This document shows, in pieces, positions 44,470 to 54,780 of a DNA stretch of 64,000 nucleotides (the stretch's first letter is position 1; each line of letters begins with the position of its first letter). The stretch covers positions 496,001 to 560,000 of the forward strand of contig NZ_JAHXZR010000001.1 of NCBI RefSeq assembly GCF_019740315.1. Direction: 5' to 3'. The stretch is from Oceanobacter mangrovi. Lineage in GTDB: Bacteria > Pseudomonadota > Gammaproteobacteria > Pseudomonadales > Oceanobacteraceae. Below the pieces are notes generated by a model. The model worked only from the letters and a program-made list of their open reading frames with translations, was not told the DNA's origin and made no database searches. Position numbers and translations under genes: made by a program.

Positions 44470-45474
44470 TTATTTCTCAGATATTCTGTCGAGAATGTCA
44501 CGCAATTCTTGAGCTAGCTTTGGGTTTGAACTCTCAATAGCCAAGGTCGCTTTCTCTAATGTTTCTACTTCAGCTGAATTCAGGCTGTCCTTATTCAGCT
44601 GTTTGACAAGTTTTAGTAATGATGAAACTACAGAATTTGCTGTTTTTTCTGTCCATTGATCCTGGCTTTCTAATGGGTATCTGGAGAAGTCAGTATCAAA
44701 AATAGCAGGTGTTTCACTTTCAATGTTAAATTCTTGCTTAAGTCGTTTATTTGATGGAATAAACTTCTTATAAAATTCTCTCGCACTGGCTCTGTCTGGG
44801 AGCATTTTTACGGTGTCATTAATGCTCGATAAGACCTTGTTTCTAATACCTTTTGAATATCCAAGTTCATTCATTAATGTCGCTACTTTTAATGATTCAA
44901 GTCCCATGCTTGTATTTTTGTGAATAACTTGCTCCGCTGCGATTTGCAGCCCGGTAATATCTGCAAAATCTTGAACCACACAACCATTTTTCAGGGTTGA
45001 TTTGGAAAAAATTCTTATTTTAATGTTTTCTTTTCCAAACGCATTTGCCCATTTGTTGATTAGAGTGAAGTAATTATTGCCTCTGATTGGGTAGTCCTCT
45101 TCAGGAAGGGCAATGGCTCCAGACTTGAATTTTTTGCTTTTGGTTTTAAGTTTTTGTTGATATGCAGAAATCGCAAATTCATCCTGTCGACGAATATAAA
45201 TGATGATCTGGATTTTATAATTATCCATCAACTTTTCAGCGAGTTCTTTTACAATATTCTTGCTTGCTCTGTATAGCCATTCATTAGAGTAGATTATTTT
45301 ATTCTTTGGGGCTGAATCGATTTTCTTAATAAGTTCTTCAGTATTAGAGAAGGCGGTCTGTCCGGACATGTCATATAGAAAACTACAATCCTTGAGAGAT
45401 AAGCTATCCAGGGTGTGCTGAATGGAACTTGAGCCTGTTTTTCCTGTACCAATGTGTAAGATCAGTTCTTTCAT
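44470..45474 (-). CDS. Second sulfotransferase-like protein, AT-rich
   Basis: The 334-residue protein opens with a P-loop-like LHIGTGKTGSSSIQHTL (6-22) and has IIYIRRQDEFAISAYQQ (91-107) at the place of the 3'-phosphate site. This is the layout of bacterial sulfotransferase-fold proteins found in polysaccharide loci. It shares layout, not close sequence, with the downstream gene. Low GC sets both apart. ATG 45474 opens at the fold start; no strong ribosome site is seen. No glycan-synthesis genes flank the pair in this window, so the acceptor cannot be named. Confidence 0.6.
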   Translation of the reverse strand: MKELILHIGTGKTGSSSIQHTLDSLSLKDCSFLYDMSGQTAFSNTEELIKKIDSAPKNKIIYSNEWLYRASKNIVKELAEKLMDNYKIQIIIYIRRQDEFAISAYQQKLKTKSKKFKSGAIALPEEDYPIRGNNYFTLINKWANAFGKENIKIRIFSKSTLKNGCVVQDFADITGLQIAAEQVIHKNTSMGLESLKVATLMNELGYSKGIRNKVLSSINDTVKMLPDRASAREFYKKFIPSNKRLKQEFNIESETPAIFDTDFSRYPLESQDQWTEKTANSVVSSLLKLVKQLNKDSLNSAEVETLEKATLAIESSNPKLAQELRDILDRISEK

Positions 45475-45542
45475 TTTTGTTGCTTTCCCAAGAGTTATAG
45501 ACGTTGGCTAAAAAATAAATAATAGACAAGTATCTGAGTTTT

Positions 45543-46421
45543 TTACTCAATATTCTGCACTTGCTCGCGCATCTGTTCGATCAGCACTTTCAGATCCACT
45601 GCAATGGCGGTGAGGACACTGGTGAGTGACTTGGATGACAGCGTATTCGCTTCGCGGTTAAGTTCCTGCATCATAAAGTCGAGGCGACGACCAATTGGCT
45701 CCTTGCGCTTGAGGATCGCCTTGACCTCGGCGATGTGCGTGCGCAGCCGGTCGATCTCTTCGGCGACGTCGGCCTTCTGGGCCAGGATCACCATTTCCTG
45801 TTCGAGACGATCGTTGTTGGCTGGAGAGTTGTCGCGGCCATCCAGCATATCCGCCAGCTTGTTTTGCAGGTGCTGGCGTTGAGCGGTGAGGGCTTCCGGC
45901 ATATGCACTTCGGCCTGTTCAACCAGTTCGCGCATGGTGTCGAGGCGGTTGTTGATCAACTCAGCGAGGCTGGATCCTTCGCGGCCGCGTACGTCACTAA
46001 CGGCTTGCAGGCAATCCTTGAAGGCTTGCAGGGTCGCTTGCTGCACGGCTTTGGCATCAAGCTGTTCGGTTTCCAGAATGCCGGGCCATTTCAGCACCTC
46101 CAGCAGGTTGGCTGGAGCCGCTCCGGGCATCTTTTCGGCAGCGACGTTGAGTGCATGTTGCAGCTGGTCGAGCATGCCAAGGTTAACGGTCAGTTCGGCA
46201 TCCCGCTGGACCCCTTGCAGGCGCAGGGTGCATTCGACCTTGCCGCGGTTGAGGTACTGTTTGATGGTTTCGCGCAGCGCTGACTCCAGCTCGCGGAAGC
46301 TGTCGGGCAGGCGGAAGTGGGGTTCGAGGTAGCGATGGTTGACCGAGCGTATTTCCCAAACCACTTGTCCGGCTGGAGTTTCTGCCTGTTGGCGGGCAAA
46401 CGCCGTCATGCTATAGACCAT
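45543..46421 (-). CDS. yicC: YicC family endoribonuclease-like protein
   Basis: YicC proteins are conserved stress-related factors, reported in E. coli to act as endoribonucleases affecting small-RNA turnover. The 292-residue protein begins MVYSMTAFARQQ, then WEIRSVNHRYLEPHFRLP, RGKVECTLRLQG, and ends with the helical DUF1732 part (RLDFMMQELNREANTLSSKS, KVLIEQMREQVQNIE). ATG 46421 has GGGGA upstream; a frame open to 46472 adds unsupported residues. It is divergent from rph. Confidence 0.93.
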   Translation of the reverse strand: MVYSMTAFARQQAETPAGQVVWEIRSVNHRYLEPHFRLPDSFRELESALRETIKQYLNRGKVECTLRLQGVQRDAELTVNLGMLDQLQHALNVAAEKMPGAAPANLLEVLKWPGILETEQLDAKAVQQATLQAFKDCLQAVSDVRGREGSSLAELINNRLDTMRELVEQAEVHMPEALTAQRQHLQNKLADMLDGRDNSPANNDRLEQEMVILAQKADVAEEIDRLRTHIAEVKAILKRKEPIGRRLDFMMQELNREANTLSSKSLTSVLTAIAVDLKVLIEQMREQVQNIE

Positions 46422-46533
46422 CGAAGTCCCCGTTTTCTGTCCTGTTAATGGATTCATTGTAACGGTGGCCACCTTGCAGGGCTATGTCGTTATAATGCCG
46501 CACTAAAACCAAAGCACAGAATGAGGAATACCT

Positions 46534-47250
46534 ATGAGACCCAGCGGTCGCGCACTCGATCAACTCCGCGAAGTTCGTATCACACGTAACTACACCAAAC
46601 ATGCGGAAGGCTCTGTGCTGGTTGAGTTTGGTGATACCAAGGTGATTTGTACCGCCAGCGTTGATACCTCGGTGCCGCCATTCCTGCGTGGCAAGGGCCA
46701 GGGCTGGGTGACAGCAGAATACGGCATGCTGCCACGTTCAACCGGTTCGCGCATGATCCGCGAAGCAGCCAAGGGAAAACAGCAGGGTCGTACGGTGGAA
46801 ATTTCCCGTCTGATTGGCCGCAGCCTGCGTGCTGCTGTGGATCTGAAGGCGCTGGGAGAAAACTCCATCACCATCGACTGTGATGTGATCCAGGCTGACG
46901 GTGGTACCCGTACTGCTTCAATCACCGGTGCCTGTGTGGCGCTGGCGGATGCAATCCAGTATCTGAAGGACAACGGCAAGGTCAAGGGTGAACCACTGAA
47001 GAAGATGATTGCGGCAGTTTCGGTCGGTGTTTACAAGGGCGAAGCTGTGCTGGATCTCGATTATCTGGAAGATTCTGAAGCCGAAACCGATATGAATGTG
47101 ATCATGGATACCAACGGCGGTTTTGTCGAAATCCAGGGCACTGCGGAAGGTGAAACCTTCTCGCGTACCGAGCTGAATGCGATGCTGGAACTGGCTGAAA
47201 AGGGCATCAATGACCTGTCTGAGTTGCAGATTGCAGCATTGAAAGGCTGA
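46534..47250 (+). CDS. rph: Ribonuclease PH
   Basis: RNase PH trims tRNA 3' ends phosphorolytically. The 238-residue protein starts [20 protein letters not shown], contains TKVICTASV, the active-site MLPRSTGSR, and SIDCD-like [18 protein letters not shown]. Length and motifs are complete, so it is not truncated as in some E. coli strains. It is divergent from yicC and is followed by a terminator, then the convergent crc. Confidence 0.97.
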   Translation: MRPSGRALDQLREVRITRNYTKHAEGSVLVEFGDTKVICTASVDTSVPPFLRGKGQGWVTAEYGMLPRSTGSRMIREAAKGKQQGRTVEISRLIGRSLRAAVDLKALGENSITIDCDVIQADGGTRTASITGACVALADAIQYLKDNGKVKGEPLKKMIAAVSVGVYKGEAVLDLDYLEDSEAETDMNVIMDTNGGFVEIQGTAEGETFSRTELNAMLELAEKGINDLSELQIAALKG

Positions 47251-47265
47251 GCCGGATCTGCCAAC

Positions 47266-47306
47266 AAAAAGCCCGCCAGAGGATGACTCCAAAGGCGGGC
47301 TTTTTT
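47266..47306. terminator. Bidirectional terminator between rph and crc
   Basis: AAAAAGCCCGCC pairs with GGCGGGCTTTTTT around a 16-base loop. It lies between the convergent rph and crc genes and can serve both. Confidence 0.88.
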
Positions 47307-47358
47307 ATCAGTCTTGTAACAGGCGTTCGGCTGGAACGAACACCTGTCAGGCTGTTGT

Positions 47359-48132
47359 TTATTCTTCGTCGAACTCGTATTCGACCATCACGGCGGCGTG
47401 ATCGCCAAACTGCAGATTGGTGTCGATCTTGGCATCAACCACAAACTGGCGAATGCCCGGGCTGCAAATCTGGTAATCCTTGCGCCAGCCATTCTGATTG
47501 CGACGGGCACTTTCAGCATCCGGCCACCAGGTAAACTGGTTTTCGCCAAAGTTGGCTTCGCGGAAGGCATCTACATAACCAACCGGACCGAGAATCTGGT
47601 CGAACCATGCGCGTTCTTCTGGCAGGAAGCCGGGCGTGGTCTGATTCGATTGCCAGTCGGACAGGTCGATGGTTTTGTGGGCGGCTTCGAAGTTGCCACA
47701 AATGATAAATTCCCGCCGTTTGCGGCGATTTTTCTGCAAATGCTCAAGGAAGGATTTCTGGAAGGCCAGCTTGTCTTCCAGACTGTTAAACGCATCGACC
47801 GGTGGAAACAGGATTGAGCCAACACTGACGTGGGGGAAATCTGCCTGGATGTAACGGCCCTGCATGTCGCACTGGGGGAACGCCAGTCCGGTCATAATGG
47901 CTTTGGGCACATCGCGGGTCAGAATCGCAACGCCGGAATATTCATCGGCTTCGGCATCAAAAAAGTAGGCGTTGAAGTCTTTTGGATATACCACGTCGTC
48001 AGACAGCTGATATTCCTTTGCCTTCAGGTTCTGGATTGCCACAACGTCTGCATCTGCCATGGTCAACCATGTGTACAGGCCCTTGTCTACCGCCTGTTGT
48101 AATCCATCGACCTGTAAAGTGATAACTCGCAT
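47359..48132 (-). CDS. crc: Crc-like catabolite repression control protein (ExoIII fold)
   Basis: In Pseudomonas Crc works with Hfq to block translation of catabolic messages while preferred carbon is present. The 257-residue protein matches Crc in sequence (RRKRREFIICGNF, TTPGFLPEERAWFDQI, GYVDAFREANFG, FTWWPDAES) and in position between rph and pyrE. The exonuclease III active site is not preserved: the Glu of LQE is Asn (IQNLKA) and GDxN has become CGNFE, so nuclease activity is not expected. ATG 48132 (MRVITLQVDGLQ) is used because homology begins there; the frame runs open to 48243. Confidence 0.88.
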   Translation of the reverse strand: MRVITLQVDGLQQAVDKGLYTWLTMADADVVAIQNLKAKEYQLSDDVVYPKDFNAYFFDAEADEYSGVAILTRDVPKAIMTGLAFPQCDMQGRYIQADFPHVSVGSILFPPVDAFNSLEDKLAFQKSFLEHLQKNRRKRREFIICGNFEAAHKTIDLSDWQSNQTTPGFLPEERAWFDQILGPVGYVDAFREANFGENQFTWWPDAESARRNQNGWRKDYQICSPGIRQFVVDAKIDTNLQFGDHAAVMVEYEFDEE

Positions 48133-48338
48133 ACGTGGTTCCCAGCTGGTGAAGCGTGTATCATAGCGCATCATTTCAGGAGCAGGTAATCCGGGCTTCG
48201 CAGAGCTGCCATTTGTTGGCAGATTTCGGCAAATCCGCGTCATTTGGCCCTGCCTTGCGGGCCACGGCAGCAGCCGTTTCCTGCTCCGTCGCGTTATTCC
48301 CCGGGGTTTGCCCCAGTTGTACTGGTTCAGGATAATTT

Positions 48339-48986
48339 ATGAAAGCCTATCAGCAAGAATTTATTGAGTTTGCCATTCAGCAAGGTGTGCTGAAGTTCGG
48401 TGAATTTACGCTCAAATCCGGCCGTACCAGCCCTTATTTCTTTAATGCCGGCATGTTCAAGACTGGTTCGGCACTGGCCAAATTGGGCCGTTTTTACGCT
48501 GCTGCACTGGAAGACTCCGGTATTGATTACGATGTGATCTTTGGCCCGGCCTACAAGGGTATTCCACTGGCAACCACCATGGCGGTGGCGCTGGCCAACG
48601 AATACAACAAGGACGTGCCATATGTATTCAACCGCAAGGAAGCCAAGGATCACGGCGAAGGTGGCAATCTGGTAGGCGCTGCGCTGGAAGGCCGTGTCGT
48701 CATTGTTGATGACGTGATCACTGCTGGTACCGCCATTCGCGAAGTGATGGCGATAATTGAAGCGGCTCCGGGTGCGCAGGCGGCAGCGGCACTGATTGCA
48801 CTGGACCGTCAGGAAAAAGGCAAGGGTGAACTGAGCGCCATTCAGGAAGTCGAACGTGACTTCGGCATCAAGGTGGTCAGTATTGTGAACCTGAACCAGG
48901 TTCTGGATTTTGTTTCCGGGCAGGATGCGCTGAAACCCTACGCCGGAGCCATTGAAGCCTACCGGGAGCAATACGGAGTTATCTGA
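48339..48986 (+). CDS. pyrE: Orotate phosphoribosyltransferase
   Basis: PyrE joins orotate with PRPP in pyrimidine synthesis. The 215-residue protein starts [20 protein letters not shown], with [30 protein letters not shown], the flexible loop [15 protein letters not shown] and the PRPP motif [15 protein letters not shown]. The stop overlaps the start of the next gene (TGATG), so the two are coupled. Confidence 0.97.
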   Translation: MKAYQQEFIEFAIQQGVLKFGEFTLKSGRTSPYFFNAGMFKTGSALAKLGRFYAAALEDSGIDYDVIFGPAYKGIPLATTMAVALANEYNKDVPYVFNRKEAKDHGEGGNLVGAALEGRVVIVDDVITAGTAIREVMAIIEAAPGAQAAAALIALDRQEKGKGELSAIQEVERDFGIKVVSIVNLNQVLDFVSGQDALKPYAGAIEAYREQYGVI

Positions 48987-49666
48987 TGAAGTCGGTCGTC
49001 TGGCTGTGCGTGTGTGTGATGTCTGTTGTAATGGCCAATAGCAGTCTGGCAGCAGGCAAACTGTACCGGTTTAAGGTAGACGGCAAAGTCATCATGAAGG
49101 ACTACATTCCGGCGGAATACAGTGCGTTGGGATATGACGTTCTGAATACCAGTGGAATGCTGATTGAACGGGTTCCTCCGGCTCCAACAGCAGAGGAGCT
49201 GGCGGCCAAAAAAGCCAAAGAGGCGGTCGCCGAAGCCCGCAAGGAACGGGTTGCCCTGCAAAAGGAAGAAGACGGCAAGTTATTACGCCTGTATGAGCGG
49301 CCGCGCGATGTTGAGCGGGCGCGTAAACGCAAGACCGACGAAATCAATACCTATATCGGCCTGTTGCAACGGCGTCAGGACGAGCTGGATGAAAAGCGTC
49401 GATTGGCCGAGGCAGATGCCAAGCGCATCAGCGATGGCGGCCGCCCGATACCGGACGACATCAAGAAAGAAATTCACGACGTTGATAAGGCATTGGAAGA
49501 CCTGCACCGCGATATTGAAGATCGCAAGGCCGAATTCAGTCGTATTACCCGCGAATATGCCGAACAGTACGAGCGGGTGAGGGTCTTGCAGTTGTATCCA
49601 CCAGGCACGTTGGATGATGAAGTGGATTACAAACGGGTTGATCAGCTCACAGAAAGTCAGCAATAA
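48986..49666 (+). CDS. Exported coiled-coil protein with DUF4124-like N-terminus
   Basis: The 226-residue protein has a signal peptide ([20 protein letters not shown], cleavage near LAA). A short beta segment KLYRFKVDGKVIMKDYIPAEY follows, of the type seen in DUF4124 proteins, and then a long charged coiled coil (about 65-200) rich in Glu, Lys and Arg. It is probably periplasmic and bound to other proteins or the wall; function is unknown. Coupling to pyrE is positional and seems incidental. A terminator follows. Confidence 0.75.
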   Translation: MKSVVWLCVCVMSVVMANSSLAAGKLYRFKVDGKVIMKDYIPAEYSALGYDVLNTSGMLIERVPPAPTAEELAAKKAKEAVAEARKERVALQKEEDGKLLRLYERPRDVERARKRKTDEINTYIGLLQRRQDELDEKRRLAEADAKRISDGGRPIPDDIKKEIHDVDKALEDLHRDIEDRKAEFSRITREYAEQYERVRVLQLYPPGTLDDEVDYKRVDQLTESQQ

Positions 49667-49681
49667 CCCGATTCGGAATAT

Positions 49682-49708
49682 AAAAAAGCAGCTTCGAGCT
49701 GCTTTTTT
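49682..49708. terminator. Bidirectional rho-independent terminator
   Basis: AAAAAAGCAGCT-TCG-AGCTGCTTTTTT is a perfect stem between the convergent coiled-coil gene and slmA. Confidence 0.9.
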
Positions 49709-49736
49709 ATTGGCTGTCAGAACGAACGGCCTTACG

Positions 49737-50342
49737 TCAGACGCTAACCTGGCTCTGACGCAATAACTGACCTTGCAACAACTGCCACTGTTCATCCCAG
49801 TAGGCGGTTGGCTTGATTGCAAACTCGCTGCGGACGTATTGGCGTATCTTGCCTTCCAGAGTGGCGGTCAGCAGGTTGGCCAGTGAGCTGGCAGTATGGG
49901 TTGGCAGTTTGCCTTCACGCAGCTCAGCCTCCCTTAACACCTGTTTGAACTGGGTCTCCAGGCGTTCGAACAGCTGATGGATTCGGTCTCTCAGGCGTTC
50001 GGTTTCGCCCGACAAGGCGTCGCCTGACAGCAATCGGCACATGCCCGGGTTACGCTCGGCAAACGTCAGTACCAGCAGCAGGATGTGTCCACAACGTTCT
50101 TCCGCGGTTGGCACATCCTGCAGGATACGGTTGATGCGGCTGAAAATGGTCTCTTCGATAAAGCTGATCAGACCCTCAAACATTTTCGCCTTGCTGGGAA
50201 AATGCCGGTAAAGGGCGGCTTCCGACACGCCAACCTGTTTGGCCAGGTTAGCGGTGGTGATCCGTGCCCCGGGCTGGGTTTCCAGCATATGTACCAGAGC
50301 CTGAAGAATCTGGTCTCTGCGGGACAGCTTTTCCTCCGCCAT
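49737..50342 (-). CDS. slmA: Nucleoid occlusion factor SlmA (TetR family)
   Basis: SlmA binds specific sites over the chromosome and blocks FtsZ ring assembly across the nucleoid. The 201-residue protein has a TetR-type helix-turn-helix ([32 protein letters not shown]) and the SlmA-typical [20 protein letters not shown]. Position between pyrE and argB matches slmA in related genomes. Its start follows argB by 26 bp on the same strand. Confidence 0.94.
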   Translation of the reverse strand: MAEEKLSRRDQILQALVHMLETQPGARITTANLAKQVGVSEAALYRHFPSKAKMFEGLISFIEETIFSRINRILQDVPTAEERCGHILLLVLTFAERNPGMCRLLSGDALSGETERLRDRIHQLFERLETQFKQVLREAELREGKLPTHTASSLANLLTATLEGKIRQYVRSEFAIKPTAYWDEQWQLLQGQLLRQSQVSV

Positions 50343-50368
50343 GCAACCTCCGTCTGTTTCTTGCGCTG

Positions 50369-51325
<957 letters not shown>

Positions 51326-51508
51326 TTATTCGAATTCTCGGTGCCGGAGTATAGCGCGAGGTTAGTGGTTACTGCTATTGGGTGGTTTGTCCGCTGGGCG
51401 ACAGGCTCCGGTCGGGTGGTGGAACTGAGACCCGGGTGGTCTGAAAGCCGAAGCAGGCAAGCTCTGCTCCGGCCTGTGTGATCTGCAGCCAATCAGCGGC
51501 AATTCGGC

Positions 51509-51967
51509 CTAGCTGCGACCAGAATGGCCAAAGCCACCGGCACCACGTTCGGTTTCGCTGAATTCCTCAACCTGATGGAACTGCGCCTGAATCACAGGAA
51601 CCAGTACCAGCTGGGCCAGACGTTCGCCAAAGTTCAGGGTGAAGGCTTCAGCACCGCGGTTCCAGCAAGACACCATTAGCTGGCCCTGATAATCGGAGTC
51701 GATCAGACCCACCAGGTTACCCAGCACGATGCCGTGTTTATGGCCAAGACCGGAACGCGGCAGAATCATGGCTGCCAGACCCGGATCTTCGATATAGATC
51801 GCCATGCCGGTCGGAATCAGTACGGTCTGGCCCGGCTCGATGGTGATGCTGTCGGCGTCGATACAGGCGCGCAGGTCGAGTCCGGCTGAACCCGGGGTAG
51901 CGTATTCAGGCAGTGGAATGCTGTCGCCCAGGCGCGGGTCGAGAATTTTGTATTGCAGTGTGTGCAT
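51509..51967 (-). CDS. dut: dUTP diphosphatase
   Basis: Dut removes dUTP and provides dUMP. The 152-residue trimeric enzyme has all five motifs: [39 protein letters not shown] and the C-terminal [10 protein letters not shown]. Located 21 bp downstream of coaBC on the same strand, the standard gammaproteobacterial order. Confidence 0.97.
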   Translation of the reverse strand: MHTLQYKILDPRLGDSIPLPEYATPGSAGLDLRACIDADSITIEPGQTVLIPTGMAIYIEDPGLAAMILPRSGLGHKHGIVLGNLVGLIDSDYQGQLMVSCWNRGAEAFTLNFGERLAQLVLVPVIQAQFHQVEEFSETERGAGGFGHSGRS

Positions 51968-51988
51968 GGGAGCTTCCTGTGGCTGTGG

Positions 51989-53209
51989 TTAGTGCTCGCG
52001 GAGGTTACGCAAGCGTTCGGCAAAGGTCTGGATCAGTTTGGTCGCCAGCAGGGTTTTGCTCATACGCTCAAAATCCTGATGACCTTCGCGGCTGTAGAGG
52101 GTGACGGCGTTGTCGTCGGAATTAAAGCCGATATCGCTACGGGACACGTCGTTGGCAACGATCATGTCTAGATTCTTGCTCGCCAGTTTGCCACGGGCGT
52201 AGCCGTCGACATCGGTGGTTTCGGCGGCAAAACCCACCACTGTTGCCGGGCGCTGTTGATGGTTGGCGATGGTCGCGACGATGTCCGGGTTTTTGGTCAG
52301 CGTCAGCTGGATTTCATCGCCGGCCTTTTTGATTTTCTGCTCGGCGACGTTGGCCGGGCGGTAATCGGCGACCGCAGCACTGGCAATAAACAGGTCGCAG
52401 TTGCCCATGGTTGCCAGCGACGCTTCCAGCATGTCTTGCGCCGAGATGGTATTCACCAGCGTGACCCTGTCAGGCGCCGGGATTCGTACCGGGCCGGAAA
52501 TCAGCGTGACCTGGGCACCGGCATCAACCGCAGCCTGAGCGAGGGCGTAACCCATCTTGCCGGAGCTGTGATTACTGATGTAACGCACCGGGTCCAGCGC
52601 TTCACGGGTTGGGCCCGCGGTAATCACCACCTTGCAGCCGGTCAACAGGCCTGGCTGGAAGCGCTGCGCCAGCAGGCTGGCGATGTCGGTTGGCTCCAGC
52701 ATGCGGCCGGGGCCAACGTCACCACAGGCCTGGACGCCGGAGTCCGGTCCAAACAGGGCGAAGTCGTCGCCTTTGAGGTCAGCCAGTGTGCGTAAATTCT
52801 GTTGGGTCGTTGCCGCGGCCCACATCTGCTGGTTCATGGCTGGCGCCAGGAACAGCGGTGCCTTGCTGGCCAGCACCAGAGTGGTGAGCAGCTCATCGCC
52901 CATGCCGGCGGCCAATTTGGCAATCAGATCAGCGGTAGCCGGAGCAATCAGAATCAGATCGGCCCAGCGGGCCAGCTCGATATGACCCATACCAGCTTCG
53001 GCTTCTTCATCCAGCAGGGTGTGATGCACCGGGTTGCCAGACAATGCCTGCAGGGTCAGCGGGGTAATAAATTCCTTCGCGCCCTGGGTCATTACCACCC
53101 GTACATTGGCTCCGGCTTTGGTCAGAATGCGCACCAATTCGGCGGACTTGTAGGCAGCAATACCACCACTGATTCCCAGAAGTATGCGTTTGTTCGCGAG
53201 TTGTAGCAT
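51989..53209 (-). CDS. coaBC: CoaBC phosphopantothenoylcysteine synthetase/decarboxylase
   Basis: The bifunctional flavoprotein makes 4'-phosphopantetheine from phosphopantothenate and cysteine for coenzyme A. The 406-residue product has the CoaC half (LLGISGGIAAYKSAELVR, APAMNQQMW, the decarboxylase Cys in GVQACGDVGPGRM) and the CoaB half (VVITAGPTREALDPVRYISN, ANDVSRSDIGFNSDDNAVTL). ATG 53209 is preferred; an in-frame GTG at 53221 is possible. Divergent from radC. Confidence 0.95.
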   Translation of the reverse strand: MLQLANKRILLGISGGIAAYKSAELVRILTKAGANVRVVMTQGAKEFITPLTLQALSGNPVHHTLLDEEAEAGMGHIELARWADLILIAPATADLIAKLAAGMGDELLTTLVLASKAPLFLAPAMNQQMWAAATTQQNLRTLADLKGDDFALFGPDSGVQACGDVGPGRMLEPTDIASLLAQRFQPGLLTGCKVVITAGPTREALDPVRYISNHSSGKMGYALAQAAVDAGAQVTLISGPVRIPAPDRVTLVNTISAQDMLEASLATMGNCDLFIASAAVADYRPANVAEQKIKKAGDEIQLTLTKNPDIVATIANHQQRPATVVGFAAETTDVDGYARGKLASKNLDMIVANDVSRSDIGFNSDDNAVTLYSREGHQDFERMSKTLLATKLIQTFAERLRNLREH

Positions 53210-53336
53210 GGCCGAAATCACCGCTGCAGAGTTAAAATCGGGCGGCAGTATACCCAGCCTGACGGATTCCGCCCAATTCTAACCGTCAGTCGCCTGTTGG
53301 GAGGGCCGTCAAAAGCACACTTGCATGGAGGCAAGA

Positions 53337-54011
53337 ATGGCGATTACGGACTGGCCGGTACAGGAACGGCCGCGCGAAAAACTGCTGGCGCAGGGCGCCA
53401 TGGCACTATCAGATGCCGAATTACTGGCGATTTTTTTGCGCACCGGTGTAAAAGGCAAAAGTGCCGTTGACCTGGCGCGTGAGCTTTTGCAGGAATTTGG
53501 TGGTTTACGCCCTTTGTTAACCGCCAGTCAGCAACGTTTTTGTGAGCCGATGGGGCTGGGGGATGCCAAATACGCCCAGTTGCAGGCCGTGCTGGAAATG
53601 GCACGCCGACATCTGGCTGAACAACTGCAACGTGGTGATGCCCTCACCAGCCCGGAACTTACCCGCCAGTATCTGGCTGCCCGCATTCGCGACCGCGACT
53701 ATGAAGTGTTTGTGGTGTTGTTTCTCGACAACCAGAACCGGGTGATCAAATACGAGGAAGTGTTTCGAGGCACCATTGATGGTGCTGCTGTCTATCCTCG
53801 TGAAGTGCTGAAACAGGCGCTGGCCTGTAGCGCGGCGGCGGTGATTCTGGCGCACAATCATCCATCCGGTGTCGCCGAACCCAGCCGTGCTGATCGGCAT
53901 ATTACCGAGCGTTTGCAGCAGGCTCTGGGGCTGGTTGATATCCGGGTGTTGGATCATCTGGTCATTGGTGATGGCGAGTGTGTTTCTTTTGCCGAACGGG
54001 GCTGGATATAA
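53337..54011 (+). CDS. radC: RadC/YicR family JAB-domain protein
   Basis: The 224-residue protein has an N-terminal helix-hairpin-helix part ([18 protein letters not shown]) and a JAMM metalloprotease-like domain with motif [14 protein letters not shown], whose His, Ser and Asp residues bind metal. The name comes from a DNA-repair phenotype that has since been doubted; function is uncertain. ATG 53337 has GGAGG at good spacing, better than ATG 53325 four codons earlier. Precedes rpmB as in E. coli. Confidence 0.93.
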   Translation: MAITDWPVQERPREKLLAQGAMALSDAELLAIFLRTGVKGKSAVDLARELLQEFGGLRPLLTASQQRFCEPMGLGDAKYAQLQAVLEMARRHLAEQLQRGDALTSPELTRQYLAARIRDRDYEVFVVLFLDNQNRVIKYEEVFRGTIDGAAVYPREVLKQALACSAAAVILAHNHPSGVAEPSRADRHITERLQQALGLVDIRVLDHLVIGDGECVSFAERGWI

Positions 54012-54209
54012 TGCCGCCAGCGAGAACATCGGCGCTCGAAATCTCGTACAAAAAATAAACTTCTGCTTGCGCAGTGTTTTGGCTTTTGGTATAAAGCGCA
54101 ACTCTTTTCAGCCAGGGCCTATTCGGTGTCGCCGTAACAAGCACGCCAAGCCCACGGTTGCTAACAAATTCAAGATCGATAGATACAGTTAAGAATCGGG
54201 GCTAGATCC

Positions 54210-54446
54210 ATGTCTAAGGTTTGTCAGGTTACAGGTAAAGGTCCTGTTACCGGGAATAACGTTTCCCACTCAAACATCAAAACCAAGCGCCGTTTTCTGC
54301 CTAACCTGCAATACCACCGCTTCTGGGTAGAGAGCGAAAAGCGTTTTGTTCGTCTGCGTGTATCCGCTAAGGGTATGCGTATTATCGATAAGAAAGGCAT
54401 CGATTCGGTGCTGGCCGAGCTGCGTGCTCGCGGCGAGAAATTCTAA
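54210..54446 (+). CDS. rpmB: Large ribosomal subunit protein bL28
   Basis: The 78-residue basic protein starts [20 protein letters not shown] and has [20 protein letters not shown] and [10 protein letters not shown]. It is a complete bL28 protein. A 198-bp spacer separates it from radC and should hold the rpmBG promoter. rpmG follows after 11 bp. Confidence 0.98.
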   Translation: MSKVCQVTGKGPVTGNNVSHSNIKTKRRFLPNLQYHRFWVESEKRFVRLRVSAKGMRIIDKKGIDSVLAELRARGEKF

Positions 54447-54457
54447 GGAGGCCTATC

Positions 54458-54616
54458 ATGCCACGCGATAAGATCCGTCTGGTTTCCAGTGCTGGTACTG
54501 GTCACTTCTACACGACTGATAAAAACAAGCGCACTATGCCTGAGAAAATGGAGATCAAAAAGTTTGATCCTGTTGTTCGCAAGCACGTGATGTACAAGGA
54601 AGCCAAGATCAAGTAA
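54458..54616 (+). CDS. rpmG: Large ribosomal subunit protein bL33
   Basis: This 52-residue gene lies directly after rpmB and has the strong ribosome site AAGGAGG. The product reads [20 protein letters not shown], then [20 protein letters not shown] and [12 protein letters not shown], one residue longer than E. coli bL33. No zinc-binding cysteines are present, so it is the C-minus form. A terminator follows. Confidence 0.97.
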   Translation: MPRDKIRLVSSAGTGHFYTTDKNKRTMPEKMEIKKFDPVVRKHVMYKEAKIK

Positions 54617-54648
54617 TTGATCTGCTCCCTGTCTCGCAGAGACGCTTG

Positions 54649-54684
54649 AAAAACCCGGTAAGCTTCGGCTTCCCGGGTTTTTTT
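54649..54684 (+). terminator. Terminator of rpmB-rpmG
   Basis: AAAAACCCGG and AAGC pair with GCTT and CCGGGTTTTT around a stable TTCG tetraloop, with seven T residues at the end. It lies 33 bp after the rpmG stop. Confidence 0.92.
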
Positions 54685-54780
54685 ATGCCTGTCTGAGGCG
54701 TTGCTTATGGGCTGTTCCGCCTTACAATAAAACGTCCGACGCCAGGCGCGCTCAATCCCCATACCAGACACCAGACTCTC

